DNA of 64,000 nucleotides from BACL11 sp945865535 (GCA_947502765.1 CANNBA010000009.1:1-64000); one strand, 5' to 3'. Counted from the stretch's first letter, positions 16,218 through 24,704 are shown. The notes: a model not told the origin generated them from the letters alone. Translations and numbers: made by a program.

Positions 16218-17732
16218 ATGAAAAAAATGCAACCCCTAATTTATGCCATACTGATTGTAATAGGGATTCTTATTGGAAGTTTCAGTAATGGTTTAAAAAT
16301 TTCAGGTGACAGTAAAATAAATAACATTCTGCAAATGATAAACGAACATTATGTAGATAGTGTAGATTACATCAAATTTGAAAATGATGCTATAAATTCT
16401 ATATTAAGTGGACTTGACCCTCACTCCTCTTTCATATCTATAAATGATGTTCAAGCTGTAGAAGAAGATATGCAAGGAAGTTTTAGCGGAATTGGTGTAG
16501 AATTCAATATTATTGAAGATAGTATAGTGGTGATTTCGCCAATATCAGGAGGACCATCAGAAAAACTAGGAATACAATCGGGAGATAGAATAATAAGTGT
16601 AGAAAAAGAAGATGTTGCCAGCACAGGCATAAAAAATGAAGAAGTATTCAAACTGCTAAGAGGAGAAAAAGGAAGTATTGTAAATATTACCATAAAAAGA
16701 AAAGGCCAAGATAAACTAATCCCTTTTGCAATCGTTCGAGATGATATCTCTTTATATAGTGTGGATGCTGGAATTATGCTAACTAATAACATTGCTTACA
16801 TAAAGATAAACCGATTTGCTGCCACAACTTATGATGAAATGATGGAAAAAGCAAATGGCTTAAAAGCAAAAGGAATGCAAAAACTCATCCTTGATTTTAG
16901 AGGCAATCCAGGAGGATATCTTCATATTGCCAATCAAATATGTGATGAATTCTTAAAAGAAGGGGAGCTCATTGTATTTACTAAGGGAAGAAACAGATCC
17001 AAAGTAGAGACTTTTGCCACACAAAATGGCTCATTAGAAAATATAAAAGTGATCGCACTTATTAATGAAGGCTCGGCATCAGCATCAGAGATTGTATCTG
17101 GAGCTTTACAAGATAACGATAGAGGCTTGGTTATTGGAAGGCGCTCATTCGGAAAAGGCTTAGTACAGGAGCAAATTGGCTTAAATGATGGCTCAGTAAT
17201 GCTTTTAACCACACAAAGATATTATACCCCAAGTGGAAGGTGTATCCAAAAAGATTATGGGGAAAATGCCAAAGATTACTACCTAGAACAGTATACTAGA
17301 AAAGATACAGTTACACCCACTACCAAAAACTTAAAATACACTACAAAAAAAGGAAGGGTTGTATATGGTGGCGGAGGCATTACTCCTGATATAATTATTG
17401 AAAGCGACACTAGTGTAAACTACTTGCAAATTAATGATCTGATGAGTAAGGGTTGGATAAATGAATTCTGTTTTGAGAAAAGCGAACTTTTGAAAAAACA
17501 AAATATTAGCAACTATACACAAATAAAAAAAGCTACTATTTATAGTGAATTTATAAAATACTTAAGCCGAAAAGACAGTAAGTTTAAACTTAATTTAGGC
17601 GCTAGCGAATTTAAGTATTTAGAAAATTTACTGTTGGCAACTATCTCAAGAGGCTTGTGGGATAATGATACTTACTACAAGATATTAAGCCAAGAAGATG
17701 AATACATACAAAGGGCAATAGCTGAATTTTAA
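16218..17732 (+). CDS. S41 C-terminal processing peptidase (CtpA/Prc family)
   Basis: 504 residues. A membrane anchor or signal at about 8-24 is followed by LDPHSSFIS (66-74), a PDZ domain (about 88-165, with GIGVEF and GIQSGDRI), and the S41 core: LDFRGNPGGYLHIA (225-238), GSASASEI (285-292, nucleophile Ser) and FGKG (311-314, general-base Lys313). It should be a periplasmic tail-specific protease. The C-terminal 130 residues are less conserved. No gap to the dCMP deaminase, so the two are probably co-transcribed. Confidence 0.92.
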   Translation: MKKMQPLIYAILIVIGILIGSFSNGLKISGDSKINNILQMINEHYVDSVDYIKFENDAINSILSGLDPHSSFISINDVQAVEEDMQGSFSGIGVEFNIIEDSIVVISPISGGPSEKLGIQSGDRIISVEKEDVASTGIKNEEVFKLLRGEKGSIVNITIKRKGQDKLIPFAIVRDDISLYSVDAGIMLTNNIAYIKINRFAATTYDEMMEKANGLKAKGMQKLILDFRGNPGGYLHIANQICDEFLKEGELIVFTKGRNRSKVETFATQNGSLENIKVIALINEGSASASEIVSGALQDNDRGLVIGRRSFGKGLVQEQIGLNDGSVMLLTTQRYYTPSGRCIQKDYGENAKDYYLEQYTRKDTVTPTTKNLKYTTKKGRVVYGGGGITPDIIIESDTSVNYLQINDLMSKGWINEFCFEKSELLKKQNISNYTQIKKATIYSEFIKYLSRKDSKFKLNLGASEFKYLENLLLATISRGLWDNDTYYKILSQEDEYIQRAIAEF

Positions 17733-18005
17733 AAAAATTAACTGTTGAATAGGCATTAGATTGTTGTAAATTAAGGACAATTGATTTAAAGCCCAACAAA
17801 AATAAGTATTATTGTTTTGAGAAACTTGTTAAGATTCATTAAATTAATTAGAGAAGAAATAATTAACTATAGTATAGTATCACGAATTCTTAATTAGAAT
17901 AAAAAACAGAATTAAGTGATAATAAGAAACTCACAAGTTTTGATAAATTATATACAGGCTTTAAATTAAAAACATGTAAATTTGTAATAATTAAGTTATA
18001 CTATT
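17733..18005. other. AT-rich intergenic region, no gene seen
   Basis: 273 bases between the S41 protease and the micro-ORF pair. The only signal I can support is TAAATTTG at 17977-17984. There are several short A/T-rich inverted stretches but no convincing hairpin with a T-run, no ORF and no tRNA. Confidence 0.5.
17977..17984 (+). promoter_or_regulatory. -7 element upstream of the micro-ORF pair
   Basis: TAAATTTG matches TAnnTTTG and lies 21 bases before the ATG at 18006. A clear -33 TTTG at 19-20 bases was not seen. Confidence 0.45.
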
Positions 18006-18188
18006 ATGAACAGAAAAAAAGAATCATTTATTGCGATATATTATCCAATAATACTAGCATTCATTTGCATGATATACTCCATTGGGTTAGGGATGACAGG
18101 AGATTTGGCTGGAGCACAATACTCCGCTCACTGGCCAGGAACAATTTTATTGTTTGCTATAGCAATAAGACAAAGAAGAAGATCATGA
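18006..18188 (+). CDS. 60-residue putative membrane protein
   Basis: Residues 8-32 (FIAIYYPIILAFICMIYSIG) form a membrane helix; a second hydrophobic stretch lies at about 44-54 (PGTILLFAIAI), followed by the basic tail RQRRRS. No family is recognised. Support for it being real: a promoter-like TAAATTTG just upstream, and a 4-base ATGA overlap with the next small ORF, which implies translational coupling. It converges on the blh-proteorhodopsin pair. Function unknown. Confidence 0.55.
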   Translation: MNRKKESFIAIYYPIILAFICMIYSIGLGMTGDLAGAQYSAHWPGTILLFAIAIRQRRRS

Positions 18189-18322
18189 ATACAAGTGTTT
18201 TTATTATAGGTTTTATTATATTTTCTCTTTACTTGTTTGGCCTCTTCTATATGATTAACTACTCTCATAAATCTCAAGAAAAAGATTTAGAAGATGATCC
18301 TGAATACAAAAAACAGGAATAA
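18185..18322 (+). CDS. 45-residue single-pass membrane protein
   Basis: Starts at the ATG of the ATGA overlap with the preceding micro-ORF. Residues 5-25 (VFIIGFIIFSLYLFGLFYM) form one membrane helix; the remaining 20 residues are charged (SHKSQEKDLEDDPEYKKQE). This is the size and shape of accessory subunits of membrane transporters or oxidases, but I recognise no family. A longer open frame from 18065 overlaps the first micro-ORF throughout and is unlikely. It ends 71 bases short of the convergent blh stop. Confidence 0.55.
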   Translation: MNTSVFIIGFIIFSLYLFGLFYMINYSHKSQEKDLEDDPEYKKQE

Positions 18323-18393
18323 CTAAATCAAGATCAACACAATAATAAATTTTTTATGTAATAATTATATTACAGATATTCGTCTATAATATT

Positions 18394-19287
18394 TTAGTTA
18401 TAAAAAATATTCATAACTATTGCATGTGGTAAAGTAATTACTGAAATTATCATAATTGAAAGCAGTGGAACAGAGTAAGGTATATAATTATACTGTGCAA
18501 GTAACAATAATATTGTTGTGAAAAAAATACTTAATAAAGAGTATGGAGCAAGTAAAATAATAAACTCTTTTATATTAAATGCAGGGTTTTCATTTTTAAA
18601 AAACATAAATTCATCATTCATTACTTTTAACGAGTGAAGCACAACAAAATACAGAGTAAAACCTATTATAAAAGGAAATAAAAAAAAGGTAATATGAATT
18701 AAAAATAAAAGAAACAGCTCAGAAAAAAATCTTTCAATTTTAATCTTATTTATAAGCACAAATATTATCATTAGCAAAATTGTAGAAATATTTGTAAGAT
18801 AGAATAAGCTTGAAATATTATTGTTTTTATATATATGCTCTAATGATACCGTATCATCAAAGAATAAAGTAATCTTGTTAAGCTCATCTAAATTGTAAAA
18901 AATTAGAGTAGACAAAAGTGAAAGTCCCCAAAGAAAGAAAAATAAATTTTTTAAAATGCTTTTAACTTGAATATCTGAAAATTGAGATTCACCGAAATGA
19001 AAAGCTGAAATAATCAAGAAAAAAATAAGACTATAAATAGTAGAAAAGTGCCACATTGCAAAAAATGCAACAATTAAACCTAAGTAAACTGTATAGAACC
19101 TAAATTGAGATATTTTTCTTTTTTTAAAAAATAAAACATGGTCAATAGCGCCATGAGGTATCCCAACTAGAAGAATAAAGATAGCAGAATAAACAAGCTG
19201 ATCATTTAGTTCAATATGTTTAAATCCTTGAAACACATTTAACAAAATGTAAATTCCTACTAAATAAATAAAAGAAAAGAGGTTCAT
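18394..19287 (-). CDS. blh: Brp/Blh family beta-carotene 15,15'-dioxygenase
   Basis: 297 residues, multi-pass. The family histidine motifs are visible: GIPHGAIDH, SAFHFGESQF, VVLHSLKVM and LPHAIVM, which bind the catalytic iron. It splits beta-carotene into two retinal molecules, the chromophore for the proteorhodopsin encoded directly upstream on the same strand (68-base gap). That gap contains a 17-bp hairpin ending only 7 bases before the blh start. No TAnnTTTG promoter was found in the gap, so read-through from the rhodopsin promoter seems likely. Carotenoid genes (crt) are not in this window. Confidence 0.92.
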   Translation of the reverse strand: MNLFSFIYLVGIYILLNVFQGFKHIELNDQLVYSAIFILLVGIPHGAIDHVLFFKKRKISQFRFYTVYLGLIVAFFAMWHFSTIYSLIFFLIISAFHFGESQFSDIQVKSILKNLFFFLWGLSLLSTLIFYNLDELNKITLFFDDTVSLEHIYKNNNISSLFYLTNISTILLMIIFVLINKIKIERFFSELFLLFLIHITFFLFPFIIGFTLYFVVLHSLKVMNDEFMFFKNENPAFNIKEFIILLAPYSLLSIFFTTILLLLAQYNYIPYSVPLLSIMIISVITLPHAIVMNIFYN

Positions 19288-19294
19288 GAGGGCT

Positions 19295-19339
19295 TAAATT
19301 ACTAGAGCAGGATAATAAATACCCTGCTCTAGTAATTTA
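19295..19339 (-). promoter_or_regulatory. 17-bp hairpin between proteorhodopsin and blh
   Basis: The arms 19295-19311 and 19323-19339 are exact complements (AAATTACTAGAGCAGG plus one pair) around an 11-base loop. It starts 16 bases after the rhodopsin stop and ends 7 bases before the blh ATG. Only a weak T stretch follows on the minus strand, so it may be a leaky terminator or a stabilising 3' stem-loop that sets a high rhodopsin to low blh ratio. Confidence 0.7.
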
Positions 19340-19355
19340 GAAAATATAAATAAAC

Positions 19356-20096
19356 TTACTTACTTGATTTAGACTCTGCAATAGCTATACCATAAACAAC
19401 TAGTCCAAAACCGATTTTATTAATTGCGTCTGCAATGTTGTACCATACATCCACGCTCTTCGGGTCCATAACACTGCTTAACCAGCCACCATCCATACAC
19501 ATGTATCCAACTGGGTAAATTGCCCAACCTACTAGTACAAACCATGCTAAATATCTTACCCCTTTTTTAACTGCTTCTGAATTGCTTTTTTCTGCTAACT
19601 GAGCAACTTCTCCAAACCATGCATTATGTAAAATGTATAAATAACCTAAAGTTGATAATACTCCCCAAGTAACAGAGTGCGAAGTAGCTCCTGCTCCACC
19701 TGGATTAAATGCTTCACCTATGTAACCACATACTAACATCCATGTTGAGGCAAAAATTAACTTCCACAAAAGTGTCTTTGTAGCTCCAGCTAATCTTGTT
19801 AAAAGATAAAACTCCACACACATAAGAGGCACAGTAAGTATCCAATCGACATACCTGAAAAAAGTAGGAGAATCACCTGTAGCAAGATTGTAATCTCTCA
19901 TATAGTAGTAATGTACAGCTGCAATTCCTGTAATAAGTGCAGATACTAATAATGACATTTTCCACTTTTCATTGACGCTACCTCTTTCTACAAAAAAGAA
20001 TACAGAAGCCGCCAACATTGCAATATAGCCAATAAAAAATGTGAAAGCCACATAATTATCAGCTGCTATTGGTTGTTGCATAATGTTTAATAACAT
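19356..20096 (-). CDS. Proteorhodopsin, DTE-type light-driven proton pump
   Basis: 246 residues with seven hydrophobic helices. RYVDWILTVPLMCVEFYLL (81-99) carries the proton acceptor Asp84, Thr88 and the donor Glu95, the DTE set of proton pumps. His62 (AAVHYYYMRD) is the Asp partner, and Lys227 (ADAINKIGFG) binds retinal. Met92 at the spectral-tuning position (105 in the reference protein) predicts green absorption. WGVLST in helix 5 puts a Gly where a bulky residue closes the retinal pocket in non-antenna pumps. The ATG at 20096 and a second Met at residue 6 are both possible starts. The pump makes proton-motive force in light. Confidence 0.97.
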   Translation of the reverse strand: MLLNIMQQPIAADNYVAFTFFIGYIAMLAASVFFFVERGSVNEKWKMSLLVSALITGIAAVHYYYMRDYNLATGDSPTFFRYVDWILTVPLMCVEFYLLTRLAGATKTLLWKLIFASTWMLVCGYIGEAFNPGGAGATSHSVTWGVLSTLGYLYILHNAWFGEVAQLAEKSNSEAVKKGVRYLAWFVLVGWAIYPVGYMCMDGGWLSSVMDPKSVDVWYNIADAINKIGFGLVVYGIAIAESKSSK

Positions 20097-20122
20097 ATTT
20101 TTATGTTTTGGTTAATATTGTG

Positions 20123-20130
20123 CAAAGATA
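20123..20130 (-). promoter_or_regulatory. -7 element of the proteorhodopsin promoter
   Basis: The minus strand reads TATCTTTG, an exact TAnnTTTG match, 26 bases before the start codon at 20096; predicted start of transcription near 20117. Confidence 0.6.
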
Positions 20131-20132
20131 AA

Positions 20133-20151
20133 TGACATAATTGATTTGTCA
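20133..20151. promoter_or_regulatory. Imperfect inverted repeat upstream of the rhodopsin -7 element
   Basis: TGACATAATTGATTTGTCA has perfect TGACA/TGTCA ends around a 9-base centre. It lies in the spacer just upstream of the -7 box, the usual place for a repressor or activator site. No regulator is known from the window. Confidence 0.35.
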
Positions 20152-20182
20152 TAACTTTAGCATATATTTTTAAAGTATTAAT

Positions 20183-20953
20183 TTACATTAAACAAAATCC
20201 CATTGCTTCAGCATAAAATAGATCGGGTTTTTCGGCATGTAGCCAGTGTCCTGCCCCAGCAATAGTTGCCATGCTAAAATCGGAGAAGTGCTTGTTTATA
20301 AGTAACTCATCTGCACTTATAATATAATCAGAATTTCCACCTCTTATAAAATGAGTAGGAATAGCACAAACGCCATTTACAAAAGAGGCGTCTTGTATAT
20401 TACTTATCTTTTCCAAAAGCACTTCAAGATTAAACCTCCAAGCAAAGTTTTTATACTCATCTCGGTACAAATTCTTCAATAAAAAAAGCCTGATTCCAGC
20501 ATCTTCTATAAATAAGGAAAGAGCAGCTTCTAACTCACTTCTTTTGGTAAAATCTTTCAAATCCAATCGGGATAATTTTTGTAGTAAATTTTTGTGATAA
20601 TCAGTACTGTATTTTCTTGGGGCAATATCTGCAACAATTAGTTTTTCTGTTTTCTCAGGATAGGTAAAAGCAAATTTCATGGCTACTTTTCCTCCTAAGG
20701 AATGTCCTAAAAGTATCGCTTTTTGAATATTGTGCTGCTCTATATACTCCAAAACATCCCCGCACATTACCTCATAATTAAACTCCTTGGCGTGTGGCGA
20801 TCTTCCATGATTTCTCAAATCAATGAGATGAACCTTGCAATATTTTGAAAATTGTTTGGCTAAAGTATCCCAATTGTCACCCATCCCAAAAAGCCCATGA
20901 ATTATTATTAAATCCTGACCTTTATCTCCATGTATTTTTGAAAAAAGTTTCAT
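20183..20953 (-). CDS. Alpha/beta-fold hydrolase, YbfF-like
   Basis: 256 residues. IIIHGLFGMGDNW is the oxyanion strand, GHSLGG the nucleophile elbow (Ser), DSY-like acidic region follows, and GAGHWLHAEKP holds the catalytic His. LRNHGRSPH and DIAPRKYS fit the YbfF/esterase group that hydrolyses short acyl esters or acyl-CoA. The substrate is not predictable. It starts one base from the pdxJ stop, so the two share a transcript reading toward the rhodopsin promoter. Confidence 0.85.
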   Translation of the reverse strand: MKLFSKIHGDKGQDLIIIHGLFGMGDNWDTLAKQFSKYCKVHLIDLRNHGRSPHAKEFNYEVMCGDVLEYIEQHNIQKAILLGHSLGGKVAMKFAFTYPEKTEKLIVADIAPRKYSTDYHKNLLQKLSRLDLKDFTKRSELEAALSLFIEDAGIRLFLLKNLYRDEYKNFAWRFNLEVLLEKISNIQDASFVNGVCAIPTHFIRGGNSDYIISADELLINKHFSDFSMATIAGAGHWLHAEKPDLFYAEAMGFCLM

Positions 20954-21664
20954 CTACAAAAGTCTCTTATACATTTGTATGGTATTTTCCAATCCTAAAT
21001 AAATAGCGTCACTAATAAGCGCATGCCCAATAGATACTTCTGCTAAATTTGGGATTTCTTTTGCGAAAAACTCCAAATTCTCTAAACTCAAATCATGTCC
21101 TGCATTTATTCCTAATCCTAATGCGGTTGCCCTTTTTGCAGCCAAAACATAAGCCTCAATTGCTTTTTCTTTATCTTTTGAGTAATTTTTAGCATAAGCT
21201 TCTGTATACAATTCTATTCTATCGCTTCCGCAAAGTTTTGCCCCTTCAATCATCTCTATTTTTGGATCTACAAAAATTGAAGTCATAATCCCTTGATCTT
21301 TAAAAATACCAATAACTTGCCTCAGATAATCCTCAAATTTGACCGTATCCCAACCCGCACAGGAAGTAAGCACATCAGGTCCATCCGGAACTAAAGTAAC
21401 TTGCTCTGGACTCACTTCCAACACCATTTTTATAAAATCTTCAGATGGATAGCCTTCAATATTATATTCTGTAGTAATAATGGATTTAATATCAAAAACA
21501 TCCTTTAAAGTTATATGTCTTTCATCAGGCCTTGGATGAACAGTAATTCCATCTGCACCAAACTTTTGACAATCTCTAGCGGCTTTAACAACATTAGGGA
21601 TACTTCCTCCCCTAGCATTTCTAAGAGTTGCGATCTTATTAATATTTACGCTTAACTTGGTCAT
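20954..21664 (-). CDS. pdxJ: Pyridoxine 5'-phosphate synthase
   Basis: 236 residues, full length. LSVNINKIATLRNARGG, GADGITVHPRPDERHI, TLVPDGPDVLTSCAGWD, GSDRIELYTEAYA and INAGHDLSLENL / EVSIGHALISDAIYLGL follow the PdxJ TIM-barrel motifs, with catalytic Glu and His residues. It condenses 1-deoxyxylulose-5-phosphate with 3-amino-2-oxopropyl phosphate in the DXP-dependent vitamin B6 pathway. Divergent from the CBS gene, with 37 bases between the starts. Confidence 0.96.
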   Translation of the reverse strand: MTKLSVNINKIATLRNARGGSIPNVVKAARDCQKFGADGITVHPRPDERHITLKDVFDIKSIITTEYNIEGYPSEDFIKMVLEVSPEQVTLVPDGPDVLTSCAGWDTVKFEDYLRQVIGIFKDQGIMTSIFVDPKIEMIEGAKLCGSDRIELYTEAYAKNYSKDKEKAIEAYVLAAKRATALGLGINAGHDLSLENLEFFAKEIPNLAEVSIGHALISDAIYLGLENTIQMYKRLL

Positions 21665-21689
21665 AATTTAATAGCAAAAGTAAAAATAG

Positions 21690-21697
21690 TATCTTTG
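21690..21697 (+). promoter_or_regulatory. -7 element of the CBS gene promoter
   Basis: TATCTTTG ends only 4 bases before the ATG at 21702, so the transcript would start almost at the start codon (near-leaderless). Confidence 0.5.
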
Positions 21698-21701
21698 CAC
21701 A

Positions 21702-22364
21702 ATGCAAGCAAACACACTTATTTCATCAAGTATTAAAAGTATTCATCCTGTTGAAGATGGAAATAAAGCTTTGGAGATGATGGATCAATTTAGAATACAT
21801 CATCTTGCAATTGTAAAAAATAATTTTTACTTAGGAGTAATTTCAGTTAAGGAAATCATGAGCTGGAACTCAGAAGATGACTCTATTGAAGAGCATTTAA
21901 ATAATCTGGCTGCTCCTTATGTAAAATACAATCAACATTTATTTGATATTATTGAAGTATTAGAAAAAAATAACCTGTCTATTGTGCCTGTTTTAGATGA
22001 AAAAAATCACTACCTAGGTGTGATTACAAGTAGAAAGTTACTATACTCCATAGCAAAATCAGCTACCATTCAATCTCCTGGTGGGGTTATTGTTTTAGAA
22101 ATGCCCGATCATGATTACTCATTAACTGAAATCGCAAGTATTGTTGAAAGCAATAACACCAAAATATTAAGTTCCTATATTATTTCAAAACCTACTTCAA
22201 CAAATATTGAAGTTACAATAAAACTCAACAAACAAGAAGTCACCGCAATTATCAAAGATTTTGAAAGACACGAGTACAAAGTAAGTGCATCCTACAAAGA
22301 TGAAGAAGCTAATGGTGATTATTTAGAAAGATACGAATCATTAATGCGATTTTTGAATCCATAA
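21702..22364 (+). CDS. CBS-domain protein
   Basis: 220 residues. Two CBS modules: the first about 1-60 (IHPVEDGNKALEMMDQFRIHHLAIV, quoted in part: LEMMDQFRIHHLAIV; GVISVKEIM), the second about 65-130 (ILDVI-like FDIIEVLEKNNLSIVPVLD; GVITSRKLL). The C-terminal part (PGGVIVLEMPDHDYSLTEIA and onward) resembles an ACT-like regulatory domain. CBS pairs sense adenosyl ligands. Bacteroidota genomes often place this gene beside nadK and the porG-uppS-bamA cluster, as here. It starts a + strand run that continues to murI. Confidence 0.8.
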   Translation: MQANTLISSSIKSIHPVEDGNKALEMMDQFRIHHLAIVKNNFYLGVISVKEIMSWNSEDDSIEEHLNNLAAPYVKYNQHLFDIIEVLEKNNLSIVPVLDEKNHYLGVITSRKLLYSIAKSATIQSPGGVIVLEMPDHDYSLTEIASIVESNNTKILSSYIISKPTSTNIEVTIKLNKQEVTAIIKDFERHEYKVSASYKDEEANGDYLERYESLMRFLNP

Positions 22365-22365
22365 A

Positions 22366-23754
22366 ATGCAGAGAGCATTTCTCATTTTATTACTCTTTTT
22401 TGTTTCATTTTTAGGATATTCTCAGGATACAATTACAATTTCAAATATTACAATAACTGGCAATAAAATAACCCAAGCAGAAATTATTCTAAGGGAGCTG
22501 GCTTTAAGTGAAAATAGTTTATTTTCTGCAACTGATTTAGAACAGAAAATCAAAGAAAGTGAGCAGAATCTCATCAATCTAAAATTGTTCAATTTTGTTG
22601 AAATCAATCATACCCTAAAGGATAGCCAAGTTGAAATAACAATTGATGTGACCGAAAAATGGTACTTCTGGCCCTATCCAGTTTTTGAAATCTCTGAACG
22701 CAACTTTAATAGCTGGTGGAATGAATTTAAAGCTTCCGATTACTCTGATTTTTCAAGATTAAATTATGGTTTATATTTAAATTGGAACAATTTTAGAGGA
22801 AGAAACGAACTTTTGCAACTTAAAATAAGAAGGGGTTTTAAAGAGCATTATTTATTCTCTTACCAAGTGCCCTACTTTAATAAAGAAAAAACAATTGGAA
22901 TCAATACCAATCTTCAGCTTTTTAGAAGAAAAAAATCATTTTACAAAACTGAAAATGATACTTTGCTCTACTACACTAATAATGATGAATTCACTACAAA
23001 AGATTATGAATTTAACACGGATCTTTTATACAGAAAAGGAGTACATAAAACACATCACTTAAGATTTCACTATTTTCTTTCTGAAGTAGATACCTCAATT
23101 ACAAATAAAAACTCAAATTATTTATCTAATAGTTCTAATTCTGGATCGTATACCAAATTAAGCTATCAATTTACAAATGAAAAAAGAGATTATGTCGAAT
23201 ATCCTTTGCATGGATATTATTTGCATTTTGAAGGAACTAAATATTTTAAAGGGACAAGTCCAGTTGATCATTTTGAAATTATTGGAAAAGCAGAAAAACA
23301 TCTTGAATTAAAAGATCGGTTTTTTCTTGGCTCTAGCTTTAAAGGAAAATGGTCTTCTGATGCTTATCAGCCCTATTTTGCCCAAAGAGGATTTGGTTTT
23401 GATGACTATGTAAGGGGTTATGAGTATTATGTAGTAGACGGACAAGATTTTTGGCTATCAAAAACCGTTTTAAAGTATGCGCTTATTGAAAAAACAAACT
23501 TTGACATCCCTTATGTAAAAATGAAACAATTTAAAAAATCACATTACTCGCTATATTTAGGACTTTTCTCTGATATGGGTTATGTAATTGATAAGCAAAC
23601 TGATCAAGATAATACGTTATCAAATTCTCTACTTTGGGGTAATGGAATTAGCCTTGATTACGTTACTTACTACGATAAATTACTAAGAATTGAGTTTTCA
23701 GTAAACCATTTAGGAGAAAAAGGAGTATTTTTACATTTTTCAAATCCTTTTTGA
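22366..23754 (+). CDS. POTRA plus beta-barrel outer-membrane protein (Omp85-like)
   Basis: 462 residues. Signal peptide MQRAFLILLLFFVSFLGYSQ, then one POTRA domain (about 22-95: ITISNITITGNKITQAEIIL cut, LKLFNFVEINHT, EITIDVTEKWYFWP), then a long barrel ending LGEKGVFLHFSNPF with a C-terminal Phe. The ending RGFGFDDYVRGYEYY corresponds to the conserved RGY/RGF lid-lock motif of Omp85 barrels. It is shorter than BamA, with a single POTRA, so its client is unknown. One base separates it from the CBS gene and 12 from nadK. Confidence 0.85.
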   Translation: MQRAFLILLLFFVSFLGYSQDTITISNITITGNKITQAEIILRELALSENSLFSATDLEQKIKESEQNLINLKLFNFVEINHTLKDSQVEITIDVTEKWYFWPYPVFEISERNFNSWWNEFKASDYSDFSRLNYGLYLNWNNFRGRNELLQLKIRRGFKEHYLFSYQVPYFNKEKTIGINTNLQLFRRKKSFYKTENDTLLYYTNNDEFTTKDYEFNTDLLYRKGVHKTHHLRFHYFLSEVDTSITNKNSNYLSNSSNSGSYTKLSYQFTNEKRDYVEYPLHGYYLHFEGTKYFKGTSPVDHFEIIGKAEKHLELKDRFFLGSSFKGKWSSDAYQPYFAQRGFGFDDYVRGYEYYVVDGQDFWLSKTVLKYALIEKTNFDIPYVKMKQFKKSHYSLYLGLFSDMGYVIDKQTDQDNTLSNSLLWGNGISLDYVTYYDKLLRIEFSVNHLGEKGVFLHFSNPF

Positions 23755-23766
23755 TAAAAATAAATT

Positions 23767-24645
23767 ATGACCATTGCAATTTTTGGAAGTCCTTATCCTG
23801 AGCATTTTACAAAATACATTCAGCACCTAGTAAAGAGATTAGAAAGTGAGCATATTAAGATTATTGTTGAAAAAGATTTCAATACATTTTTACAAAAAAG
23901 TATTCGTTTCACCACTAAAACTGACATTTTTGATTCTTACGAATCATTAAAAGGAAATGCTGATTTTTTATTAAGTATTGGAGGGGATGGGACTTTACTA
24001 AAAGCCGTTACATTCGTAAGAGGATCCAATATCCCCATCATGGGAATTAATACAGGCCGACTTGGCTTTATTTCAAGTATCTCTGCTGATCAAATTGATG
24101 ATGCAATAAATGATATCCTAAAAGACAATTACAAAATAAGTGAACGATCATTATTGGAATTAAATACTGAGCACAAACTTTTTAAAGACACAAACTTTGC
24201 TTTAAATGAAGTTGCTATTTCAAAAAAGGACAGTTCATCCATGATTAGAATTGATGCATATATTGATGATGATTTTTTAAACACTTATTGGGCAGATGGA
24301 TTGGTCGTATCTACACCAACTGGCTCAACAGGATATTCCTTAAGTTGTGGCGGACCTATTATTATGCCAGGATCTAATAATATTGTTATTACTCCTAATG
24401 CGCCTCACAATTTAAATGTTAGGCCAATAGTTATTAATAGTCTTAGTGTTATAAAACTAAAAGTTGAGGACAGAGATCAATTAGCATTAGTTTCACTAGA
24501 TTCCAGATCTCTAGCTTTTGATAGTGATACAGAACTGATTATAAAAAGTGCTGATTTTAAAATTAGACTCATTCAGCCTCAAAATAATTCTTTTGTATCA
24601 ACTATTAGAACCAAACTAATGTGGGGGGTAGATAAAAGAAGCTAA
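23767..24645 (+). CDS. nadK: NAD kinase
   Basis: 292 residues. SIGGDGTLLKAV is the GGDG phosphate loop, GINTGRLGFIS the next strand, and SRPL-like STPTGSTGYSLSCGGPI with PNAPHNLNVRPIVI the NAD-binding core. It phosphorylates NAD to NADP. It lies in the order CBS protein - POTRA barrel - nadK - porG - uppS - bamA. The usual length and full motif set give a firm call. Confidence 0.96.
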   Translation: MTIAIFGSPYPEHFTKYIQHLVKRLESEHIKIIVEKDFNTFLQKSIRFTTKTDIFDSYESLKGNADFLLSIGGDGTLLKAVTFVRGSNIPIMGINTGRLGFISSISADQIDDAINDILKDNYKISERSLLELNTEHKLFKDTNFALNEVAISKKDSSSMIRIDAYIDDDFLNTYWADGLVVSTPTGSTGYSLSCGGPIIMPGSNNIVITPNAPHNLNVRPIVINSLSVIKLKVEDRDQLALVSLDSRSLAFDSDTELIIKSADFKIRLIQPQNNSFVSTIRTKLMWGVDKRS

Positions 24646-24672
24646 TATCCCTTAATAAATCTCTAGAATATC

Positions 24673-24680
24673 TATATTTG
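24673..24680 (+). promoter_or_regulatory. -7 element of the porG promoter
   Basis: TATATTTG matches TAnnTTTG. Its last three bases are the TTG that a longer ORF would use as start, so the true start must be downstream at 24699 or 24705. Confidence 0.55.
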
Positions 24681-24704
24681 CCAATTATTGATAAAATCAT
24701 GATT

